Part shown: one piece after another, positions 13,891 to 20,632 of the stretch | Numbering within the stretch: the first letter of the stretch is position 1 | Layout: each line of letters begins with the position of its first letter | Source of the DNA: Nocardioides sp. | GTDB taxonomy: Bacteria; Actinomycetota; Actinomycetes; Propionibacteriales; Nocardioidaceae | Direction: 5' to 3' | Length of the DNA: 20,632 bases | Assembly: GCA_020636915.1 (NCBI GenBank) | Contig: JACJWV010000029.1 | Coordinates: forward strand, 1-20,632 | Made by a program: the position numbers and the translations under genes | Notes under the pieces: generated by a model | Told to the model about the DNA's origin: nothing | Seen by the model: only the letters and a program-made list of their open reading frames with translations | Database searches by the model: none

Positions 13891-14703
13891 TCACGGCTTC
13901 CGCAGCCAGAACACCTGCCAGTCGCTGTCCGAGCAGTAGGCGTACGTCTCGCCGCTGCAGGGGTACTCGCGCTGCGGCGTCTTGACGGAGGCCCCCACCT
14001 GCCCGCTGCCCGGCCACGCGATCGACGGCCGGCCGTCCGATCTGCGGAACCGCACCTTCAGGGTGAGGGGGTCGTCCATCCGGGCGCACCAGTACTTGTC
14101 CTCCGGGGCGTCCGGCAGCACCTGCCCTGCGACGTACAGGCCGACGGCGATCGGGCTCGAGGTCTTCCACGGCAGCCCGAGCACGCCCTTGAGCACCCGG
14201 TAGCTGCCGGCGGCGACGCCGACGGGCTTCTTGGTGCACCGCGTGGCGTGGAAGGTGACCGAGGTGTCCGACCGCTTGCGGATGAATGCCCCGAAACCGT
14301 ACGCGCTGTCGGTCGCCGGCTTGATCGTCTTGATCTTCTTGCCCACGACGGTGACCGAGAGGTCGCGGTGCGGCGCCCGCACCAGCATGCGGTTGACCTT
14401 CCACCGCCCGGTGGATGCAACCTTGCACATGTCGTAGACCAGCGTCGTCGTCCCGGCGTTGACGTTCTTGCGCAGGAACTCCTTGTACTGGTCGAGGCGA
14501 CCGCCCGCCGTGCGGTTGCTGTTGAAGGTGTACCAGGACGCTCGGCTCTCGAGCTTGACCTGGTAGGTGGGTGTGCGGCTGCACGCGCCGGTGGACGGGG
14601 CGGCCCCAGCCGAGGCGAGCCCGACGGCGTCCAGGCTCACCATCAGCACGAGCGCCAGCAGGGCACCCGTCGTACGGACCGGGCGGGACGAACGACGTGT
14701 CAT
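13891..14703 (-). CDS. Secreted protein of unknown function, six cysteines
   Basis: A 270-residue protein starting at an ATG with a GGAGG sequence 6 nt upstream (GGAGGCTGAAGATG). A signal peptide (MTRRSSRPVRTTGALLALVL..ASAGA) is followed by a mature part with six cysteines (GACSRT, DMCKV, TRCTKK, YWCARM, YPCSGE, AYCSDS), suggesting disulfides outside the cell. The mature part is rich in basic and aromatic residues (KLESRASWYTFNSNRTAGG) and ends DSDWQVFWLRKP. I do not recognise a domain. It is convergent with glgX (12 bp apart) and lies after glgP on the same strand, separated by three dyad repeats. It could be a cell-wall or substrate-binding protein, but this is not supported by a motif. Confidence 0.85.
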   Translation of the reverse strand: MTRRSSRPVRTTGALLALVLMVSLDAVGLASAGAAPSTGACSRTPTYQVKLESRASWYTFNSNRTAGGRLDQYKEFLRKNVNAGTTTLVYDMCKVASTGRWKVNRMLVRAPHRDLSVTVVGKKIKTIKPATDSAYGFGAFIRKRSDTSVTFHATRCTKKPVGVAAGSYRVLKGVLGLPWKTSSPIAVGLYVAGQVLPDAPEDKYWCARMDDPLTLKVRFRRSDGRPSIAWPGSGQVGASVKTPQREYPCSGETYAYCSDSDWQVFWLRKP

Positions 14704-14754
14704 CTTCAGCCTCCGAGTCGACCAGGAGGCGGCATCGTAGGCCGACGTCCCCAT

Positions 14755-14843
14755 GTGGGCAACACGCGCCGACTCGGCGGTCCCACGTGAGCAAGACGCG
14801 CCGACTCGGCGGTCCCAACCGAGCAAGACGCGCCGACTCGGCC
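14755..14843. repeat. Three tandem 32-bp repeats with phased dyads
   Basis: Two full 32-bp units (14755-14786, 14787-14818) and a 25-bp partial third (14819-14843) lie head to tail. Each holds the dyad CGCCGA-C-TCGGCG, centred at 14773, 14805 and 14837; the third has one changed base. The array fills the gap between the glgP stop (14844) and the upstream region of the secreted-protein gene. It may be an operator array, a terminator cluster or a copy of a dispersed intergenic repeat. Confidence 0.8.
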
Positions 14844-17429
14844 TTACGGCAGGGCGACGACGCCGAGCTCGGCCGGGGAGATGAGCAGGTCGTTGCGGGG
14901 GACGATGCGCACCGTGTAGCCGAACGCGCCCGAGCGGTCCAGGACGTGGTCGGCGTCGAAGCGGTGCCGGCCACCGTCGTAGGACTCCCCGACGTGCAAC
15001 GACTCCACCCCGGTGTCGACGATCTCGTCCTCGCTGTTGCTGCGGCCGAAGACCAGCTGCACGTCGACGTCGGACGGCTCGAGGTCGCCGAGGGCGACGA
15101 AGGCCCGGACGCTCATGTGGTCGCCGACCTCGGGAGCGTCCCCGACGCCGCTGCTCTCGACGTGCTCGACGCGCACGTGCTCCCAGCCCGCCCGGACCTT
15201 CTTCTTCCAGGCAGCGAGCTCGGCGGCGCCGGCGAAGTCGGAGTTGAGCCGGTGCGCGGTCGTCGCCGCCGGGGCGTAGAGCTGACGCACGTAGTCGCGG
15301 ACCATCCGGGTGGCGAGCACCTTCGGGCCGAGCGACTTCAGGGTGTGCCGGGTCATCTCCAGCCAGCGGGTCGGCACGCCCTCGCCGTCGACGTCGTAGA
15401 AGCGCGGGGCGACCTCGCGCTCGATGAGGTCGTAGAGCGCGTTCGCCTCGAGGTCGTCGCGGTGGTCGGGGTCGTCGACGCCGTCGGCGGACGGGATCGC
15501 CCAGCCGTTGTCGCCGTCGTACCACTCGTCCCACCAGCCGTCGAGGATCGACAGGTTGAGGCCACCGTTCAGCGCGGCCTTCATGCCCGAGGTGCCGCAG
15601 GCCTCGTAGGGCCGCAGCGGGTTGTTGAGCCAGACGTCGCAGCCCGGGTAGAGCGGCTGGGCCATCGCGATGTCGTAGTTCGGCAGGAAGACGATGCGGT
15701 GCCGGACCTCGGGGTCGTCGGCGAAGCGCACCATCTCCTGGATGAGCTTCTTGCCACCGTCGTCGGCGGGGTGCGCCTTCCCGGCGATGACCAGCTGGAC
15801 CGGACGCTCGGGGTCGAGCAGCAGCCGCTTGAGGCGGTCGGGGTGGCGCAGCATCAGCGTCAGGCGCTTGTACGACGGCACCCGCCGCGCGAAGCCGATC
15901 GTCAGCACGTCGGGGTCCAGCGCGCCGTCGATCCAGGCCAGCTCGGCCCGGGCGGCGCCTCGCTTCTCCCAGGAACGGCGCAGCCGGCGCCGCGCGTCGA
16001 GCACGAGCTTCTCGCGCAGCAGGCGCTTGGTCGCCCAGACCTCGGCACCGGGGACCTTGTCGACCGCCGCCCAGAAGGCGTCGACGTCGTCGGCGTCCCG
16101 GTCCACGCCCTGGCCGGCAGCGAGGTCGAACATCTCGCGCGCGACCCAGGTCGGTGCGTGCACGCCGTTGGTGATCGAGCCGATCGGGACCTCGGCCTCG
16201 TCGAAGGCGGGCCACAGCCCGTTGAACATGCCGCGGCTGACGTGGCCGTGCAGCTGGGAGACGCCGTTCGCGCGCTGCGCGAGGCGGAAGCCCATCACCG
16301 CCATGTTGAAGACCGACGGGTCGCCGCCCTCGTAGTCCTCGGTGCCGAGCTGCAGGATCCGGTCGACGGGTACGCCGGGCACCGGCCCCGCGTCGCTGAA
16401 GTACTGCTCGATCAGCGTCTGGGGGAAGCGGTCGATGCCCGCCGGCACCGGCGTGTGCGTGGTGAACACCGTGGACGCGCGGCTCACCTCGAGCGCGGTG
16501 TCCAGGTCGAGGCCGGGACCGTCCGCGGCCACCGTCAGCTCCCGGATGCGCTCCAGGCCGAGGAAGCCGGCGTGGCCCTCGTTGGTGTGGAAGACCTCCG
16601 GCGCGGGGTGCCCGGTGATGCGGCAGTAGGTCCGGATCGCGCGGACCCCGCCGACGCCGAGCAGCAGCTCCTGGCGCAGCCGGTGCTCGCTGTTGCCGCC
16701 ATAGAGGCGGTCGGTGACGTCGCGGTAGTGGTCGGGGTTGCCCTCGACGTCGGTGTCCAGCATCAGCAGCGGGACCCGGCCGACGCTCGCGACCCAGATC
16801 CGGGCCAGCAGGTCGGGGGCGTCCGGCATCGCGATGGAGATCGAGACGCGGGCGCCCTTCGCGTCGCGCAGGAGCGAGATCGGGAGGCCGTCGGGGTCCA
16901 GCACGGGGTAGGTCTCCTGCTGCCAGCCCTCGCGCGAGAGCGACTGCTTGAAGTACCCGTGGCGGTAGAGCAGGCCGACACCGAGGATCGGGACGCCGAG
17001 GTCGCTGGCGGCCTTGAGGTGGTCGCCGGCCAGGATGCCGAGTCCACCGGAGTACTGCGGCAGCACCGAGGTGATGCCGAACTCCGGGGAGAAGTAGCCG
17101 ATCGCGCGCGGCAGATCCTCGCCGGCCGCCACCCGCTTCTGGTACCAGCGGTCGCCGGTCAGGTAGCGGTCGAGGTCCTCGCGCGCCCGGGCGAGCCGGC
17201 CGAGGAACGCCTCGTCGGCGGCGAGCTCGCCCAGCCGCTGCCGCCCGACGGCGCCCAGCAGCTTGACCGGGTCGCGACCCGTCGACTGCCACAGGACGGG
17301 GTCGACCTCCTCGAAGACGTCCTGGCTCTCGGGGTGCCAGGACCACCGGAGGTTGCCTGCGAGGTCGCCCAGGCCGGCCAGGGCCGGGGGCAGGACGGGA
17401 CGGACGGTGAATCGACGGATGGCACGCAC
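14844..17429 (-). CDS. glgP: Alpha-glucan phosphorylase (DUF3417-containing)
   Basis: An 861-residue PLP enzyme that splits alpha-1,4-glucan with phosphate to release glucose-1-phosphate. The N-terminus (FTVRPVLPPALAGLGDLAGN..WSWHPES) is the DUF3417 region of the shorter bacterial glucan phosphorylases. The body has IGYFSPEFGITSVLPQYSGGLG, FHTNEGHAGFLGLERIREL, TTHTPVPAGIDRFP and NGVHAPTWVAREMF. The PLP lysine is K617 in EACGTSGMKAALNGGLNLS. It starts with GTG, with a TAGCGT box 6 nt upstream, so it is probably leaderless. The maltosyltransferase GlgE is a different enzyme and lacks these motifs. With glgX it makes a glycogen-breakdown pair; it is divergent from the protease gene. Confidence 0.95.
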   Translation of the reverse strand: MRAIRRFTVRPVLPPALAGLGDLAGNLRWSWHPESQDVFEEVDPVLWQSTGRDPVKLLGAVGRQRLGELAADEAFLGRLARAREDLDRYLTGDRWYQKRVAAGEDLPRAIGYFSPEFGITSVLPQYSGGLGILAGDHLKAASDLGVPILGVGLLYRHGYFKQSLSREGWQQETYPVLDPDGLPISLLRDAKGARVSISIAMPDAPDLLARIWVASVGRVPLLMLDTDVEGNPDHYRDVTDRLYGGNSEHRLRQELLLGVGGVRAIRTYCRITGHPAPEVFHTNEGHAGFLGLERIRELTVAADGPGLDLDTALEVSRASTVFTTHTPVPAGIDRFPQTLIEQYFSDAGPVPGVPVDRILQLGTEDYEGGDPSVFNMAVMGFRLAQRANGVSQLHGHVSRGMFNGLWPAFDEAEVPIGSITNGVHAPTWVAREMFDLAAGQGVDRDADDVDAFWAAVDKVPGAEVWATKRLLREKLVLDARRRLRRSWEKRGAARAELAWIDGALDPDVLTIGFARRVPSYKRLTLMLRHPDRLKRLLLDPERPVQLVIAGKAHPADDGGKKLIQEMVRFADDPEVRHRIVFLPNYDIAMAQPLYPGCDVWLNNPLRPYEACGTSGMKAALNGGLNLSILDGWWDEWYDGDNGWAIPSADGVDDPDHRDDLEANALYDLIEREVAPRFYDVDGEGVPTRWLEMTRHTLKSLGPKVLATRMVRDYVRQLYAPAATTAHRLNSDFAGAAELAAWKKKVRAGWEHVRVEHVESSGVGDAPEVGDHMSVRAFVALGDLEPSDVDVQLVFGRSNSEDEIVDTGVESLHVGESYDGGRHRFDADHVLDRSGAFGYTVRIVPRNDLLISPAELGVVALP

Positions 17430-17435
17430 AGGCGG

Positions 17436-17441
17436 ACGCTA
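17436..17441 (-). promoter_or_regulatory. Candidate leaderless promoter of glgP (-10)
   Basis: TAGCGT on the minus strand ends 6 nt before the glgP GTG. TTGATC (4 of 6 matches to TTGACA) lies 18 nt upstream at 17460-17465. There is no Shine-Dalgarno sequence. Confidence 0.5.
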
Positions 17442-17535
17442 CCCCGCCGGGGTTGGAACGATCAAAGAATTCGCGCAAATCGACGCCGGCGCCCGTTCAC
17501 ATAACGAACCCAGCCGTCCGCCGTTGAGCGGGGGC

Positions 17536-20500
17536 ATGACCCCTCGCCCCGTGCTCCGCAGGCGCCACCGCGCCGCGGCACTCGCCCTGCTGACCCTCAC
17601 CCTGGTCCCCGGGCTCGCCCAGCTCCCCGCGCTCAGCGCCGGCGCGGCGACCCCGGACGCGGCGCCCGGGGTCGCGACCCCGCTCGGGAGCCTGGCCGAC
17701 CCCGTCGCCGGGCTCGGCGACCTCGACGTGCGCGGCTCCGCCGTGCCCACCGCGGCACAGCGTTCGGCGGCAGCGGACCTCGGCGCGGTCGACCTGCGCT
17801 GGAACCGGTTCGGCACGCCGTCCTCGATCCTCCCGGCCGACGGCGTCCTCGCCCGGGCCACCTCCACCGACCCGGTCCGGGCGGCCCGCGCGTGGCTGCG
17901 CGCCCACGCCGCCGTCTTCGGGCTGACCTCCCCCGAGGTCGACGGCCTCGAGGTCGTCAACGACCAGCGGTTCGCGCAGAGCGACGCGCACGCCGTGCTC
18001 TTCCGGCAGCGGTTCGGCGACCTGGCACCCGCCCTCGACAGCATGGTCACCGTCGGCGTCGCGCGCGGCGAGATCGCCTACGTCTCCTCCTCGATCACCC
18101 CGCTCCGCGGCTCCACCGGTACGCCGCCGGCGGCGACGCTCTCCCCGGTCCAGGCCTTCGTGCGGGCGGCTACCGACGTCGGCCGGGACCTCGACGCCGG
18201 CGTCGTCGGAGACATCACCAGCAGCGTCGCCGAGGGCTGGACGCGACTGTCCGTGCCCGGCTTCGCCCAGCCCCAGCTGGTCCGGCTGCGGTCGCTCGCG
18301 ATGGCGGACGGGTCCGTCCGCCCGGTCTTCGAGACCGACGTGCTCGACGTGGCGAAGGGCTCGGCGTTCGCCTACACCGTGATGGTCGACGGCGTCACGG
18401 GCGCCGTCCTGCACCGCCAGAACCAGGCCGAGAACAACAACGACGTCTACCCGTTCCAGGGCGAGGTGACCGCGTCCGAGTGCGGCCCGAAGCACGAGTT
18501 CGAGCTGACCGACGCCAACACCAGGCAGATCGTCGCGGTGGCCGCGATGGCCAACACGCTCGACGACGTCACCGTCAAGATCTTCGCGCCGGGGGGCGAC
18601 CTGCTGGTGGCGAGCGACCTGGCGACCAGCCCCGAGGTGGCGACGTACACCGCGGACAGCATCCCGAAGGGCATCTACGCCATGCAGGTCTGCCCGTTCG
18701 CGGACCCGACCACGCCGTTCCTGCCGCCGGGCAACTACGTCGCCAGCGTGACCTCGAGCGACACCACCGGCCCGTCGGCCGGGGACGTCGGCCCCGAGCC
18801 GACCTGGCGCTACTTCACCGCGAACCCGACCCTGGACTACTCCCCCGACACCACGCCGAAGAACTCGGTGGTCGGCTGCTGGACGCCGACCGACGGCTGC
18901 AGCACGCCGAGCGGCCCGTTCCGCAACGTCGCCGCCGCGGGTCCGTGGGACGTCCTGCCCGGGACCGGGCTCTCGACGATGACGACCGTGGGCAACAACG
19001 CGAACACCCACGAGGCCTGGGCCGACCCGCTGGCACCGGGCGGCACCGCGCAGGCCCCGGTCTCCCCGACGCGGGAGTACACGACCGCCTTCACCGACGC
19101 CTGGAACAACTCCGGGTGCGACCCGACCCAGCTGCGGCCGGGCGGCAACGACATCGACGCGACCGTGACGAACCTCTTCGTCGCGCACAACCGGATGCAC
19201 GACTTCTCCTACTACCTCGGCTTCACCGAGGACAACTACAACCTGCAGCTGAGCAACCTCGGTCGTGGCGGCGTCGAGGGTGACCAGGAGGTCGGCAACG
19301 CCCAGGCCGGTGCCCTGACGGGCGGCACGCCGTCGTACCTCGGTCGCGACAACGCCAACCAGATCACCCTGCAGGACGGCGTGCCCGGCATCACCAACCA
19401 GTACCTCTTCCAGCCGATCGCCGGCGCGTTCTACTCGCCGTGCGTCGACGGTGCCCTCGACATGGGGATCGTCGGCCACGAGTACACCCACGCGATCAGC
19501 AACCGGATGATCGGCGGGCCCGACGAGGGCATCACGTCGGGCCAGGGCGGCGCGATGGGCGAGTCGTGGGGCGACCTGACGGCCGGGGAGTACATGTTCA
19601 GCCACGGCTACCGCAACGGCGGCAACCCCTGGGCCGTCGGCGTCTACGCCACGGGCAACAAGGACGTCGCGATCCGTGACTACGCGATCAACCACAACCC
19701 GCTCAACTACTCCGACATCGGCTTCGACACCACCGGCGTCGAGGTCCACGCCGACGGCGAGATCTGGAACGGCACCAACTGGTCGGTCCGGCAGGCGCTG
19801 GTCGAGAAGTGGGACAAGCAGTTCCCGTACGACAACAGGGCGCTCCAGCTGCGCTGCGCCCAGGCGACCGCGACCAGGACGCCGCTGCCGCCGAGCCGGT
19901 GCCCGGGCAACCGCAGGTGGATCCAGCTGGTGTTCGACGCGTTCCTGCTCCAGCAGGGTGCGACGTCGATGCTCGACGCCCGCGACGCGATGCTCGCGGC
20001 GGACCGGATGCGGTTCGGCGGCAAGGACCTGAAGGTGATGTGGGACGCGTTCGCCAGCCGCGGCATGGGCAAGGGCGCCTCGACACCGAACGCCGACTCC
20101 GGCGACCCGGTGCCGAGCTTCGCCTCGCCGCGCTCGCGCAACGCCGTCGTGCGGTTCGCGGGCAGCAAGGCCGGCCGGATCTACGTGGGTCACTTCGAGG
20201 CGCGCGCGACGCCGGTCGCCGACACGTCCGCGAAGCCGAAGAAGGTCGGCAGCACGGTCAGGCTCACCCCTGGGCGCTACGAGATGCTCGCGGTCTCCCG
20301 GGCGCGGGGCTTCAAGCGGTTCACGGTCACGGTGCACGCGGGCGAGCACCGCACGATCCGGCTCCGGATGCCGAAGAACCTGGCGGCCCGCAAGAACGGC
20401 GCGCGGGTGCTGGCCGCCACCGACGGCTCGCTCAACCCGCTGGCCCTCATCGACGGCACCGAGCGGACCGCGTGGGCCGGCGTCACCGCCGAGCCCGTCA

Positions 20501-20632
20501 GCACGTCCCACCCGGCGGTGACCGTCGACCTGGCCGGAGGCGTGCACACCGTCCACCGCGTCCAGGTGAGCGCGATGCTCAACCCCGCGCCCGCCGACGG
20601 CACCGAGGTCCCCCTCGCCAAGGATCCCGACC
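17536..20632 (+). CDS. Secreted M36 (fungalysin-type) zinc metalloprotease, partial at the right edge
   Basis: The plus-strand frame is open from the ATG at 17536 to the window end, at least 1032 residues. An arginine-rich signal peptide (about residues 1-38) leads to an FTP/PepSY-like propeptide (about 60-300; ARAWLRAHAAVFGL, MVDGVTGAVLHRQN). Next is a beta-rich insert (about 310-420; PPC-like, with a paired-looking CGPKHEF..VCPF). The catalytic domain follows, with FVAHNRMHDFSYYLGFTEDNYN, the zinc motif H648-E649-Y-T-H652 and the third ligand E676 in MGESWGDLTAGEYMF. After the catalytic helices comes a basic region and a beta-sandwich-like tail (VLAATDGSLNPLALIDGTERTAW) resembling a discoidin-type domain. 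It would be exported, self-processed and digest extracellular protein. The C-terminus is missing. Confidence 0.92.
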   Translation, partial: MTPRPVLRRRHRAAALALLTLTLVPGLAQLPALSAGAATPDAAPGVATPLGSLADPVAGLGDLDVRGSAVPTAAQRSAAADLGAVDLRWNRFGTPSSILPADGVLARATSTDPVRAARAWLRAHAAVFGLTSPEVDGLEVVNDQRFAQSDAHAVLFRQRFGDLAPALDSMVTVGVARGEIAYVSSSITPLRGSTGTPPAATLSPVQAFVRAATDVGRDLDAGVVGDITSSVAEGWTRLSVPGFAQPQLVRLRSLAMADGSVRPVFETDVLDVAKGSAFAYTVMVDGVTGAVLHRQNQAENNNDVYPFQGEVTASECGPKHEFELTDANTRQIVAVAAMANTLDDVTVKIFAPGGDLLVASDLATSPEVATYTADSIPKGIYAMQVCPFADPTTPFLPPGNYVASVTSSDTTGPSAGDVGPEPTWRYFTANPTLDYSPDTTPKNSVVGCWTPTDGCSTPSGPFRNVAAAGPWDVLPGTGLSTMTTVGNNANTHEAWADPLAPGGTAQAPVSPTREYTTAFTDAWNNSGCDPTQLRPGGNDIDATVTNLFVAHNRMHDFSYYLGFTEDNYNLQLSNLGRGGVEGDQEVGNAQAGALTGGTPSYLGRDNANQITLQDGVPGITNQYLFQPIAGAFYSPCVDGALDMGIVGHEYTHAISNRMIGGPDEGITSGQGGAMGESWGDLTAGEYMFSHGYRNGGNPWAVGVYATGNKDVAIRDYAINHNPLNYSDIGFDTTGVEVHADGEIWNGTNWSVRQALVEKWDKQFPYDNRALQLRCAQATATRTPLPPSRCPGNRRWIQLVFDAFLLQQGATSMLDARDAMLAADRMRFGGKDLKVMWDAFASRGMGKGASTPNADSGDPVPSFASPRSRNAVVRFAGSKAGRIYVGHFEARATPVADTSAKPKKVGSTVRLTPGRYEMLAVSRARGFKRFTVTVHAGEHRTIRLRMPKNLAARKNGARVLAATDGSLNPLALIDGTERTAWAGVTAEPVSTSHPAVTVDLAGGVHTVHRVQVSAMLNPAPADGTEVPLAKDPD

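Noticed and set aside
14755..14843. CRISPR array
   Set aside because: The three units are directly adjacent with no unique spacers, and no cas gene is present.
13891..17478. 1195-residue minus-strand frame suggesting a fusion
   Set aside because: Its first two thirds are an off-frame shadow of glgP (true frame ending at 14844). Only the last 270 codons, from the ATG at 14703 with its own ribosome site, are a real gene.
17497..20556. 1019-residue minus-strand open frame
   Set aside because: It is the antisense shadow of the M36 protease gene. Its translation is Arg/Val/Gly-rich low-complexity text without motifs, while the plus strand carries HEYTH and a signal peptide.

Overview
The window is very GC-rich, uses GTG and TTG starts freely, and carries gene families and gene order typical of a high-GC actinobacterium. 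Small clues (a DUF3068 protein, a PknB-type kinase, the proA-nadD-rsfS-phosphatase-tRNA-Ala order, and a DUF3417-type glucan phosphorylase beside glgX) suggest a Nocardioides-like member of the Nocardioidaceae. That genus call is inference from protein style, not from a marker gene.

Left part (1-2500): a DUF3068 membrane protein runs off the left edge and is divergent from a transmembrane Ser/Thr protein kinase. The kinase is followed by a strong hairpin terminator, a decayed tRNA-Ala copy, a second hairpin and an intact tRNA-Ala(GGC), both tRNA units on the minus strand. A long inverted repeat closes the next operon.

Housekeeping block (2492-5571, minus strand): proA, a 51-residue membrane miniprotein, nadD, rsfS and a histidine phosphatase. 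The last three genes overlap and are probably one transcript. This is proline synthesis, NAD synthesis, ribosome silencing and a phosphatase whose position matches mycobacterial gpgP.

Middle (5654-11659): a secreted lysyl-oxidase homologue with its copper motif faces a ClC chloride channel/transporter. Then come the electron-transfer flavoprotein genes etfB-etfA, a small two-helix membrane protein and an enoyl-CoA hydratase. ETF and the hydratase fit fatty-acid or acyl-CoA oxidation.

Right part (11716-20632): glgX (debranching) and glgP (alpha-glucan phosphorylase) form a glycogen-breakdown pair around an unknown secreted six-cysteine protein. Three 32-bp-phased dyad repeats lie between that gene and glgP. 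A large secreted M36 (fungalysin-type) metalloprotease, divergent from glgP, runs off the right edge.

Most of the window looks like ordinary chromosome. I see no integrase, transposase, CRISPR array, toxin-antitoxin pair or defence cluster. The interesting points are at smaller scale: the broken tRNA copy, the phased dyad array, a 44-bp near-perfect palindrome, a kinase lacking the APE glutamate, a hairpin between the etfB Shine-Dalgarno sequence and its start, and a set of apparently leaderless promoters.
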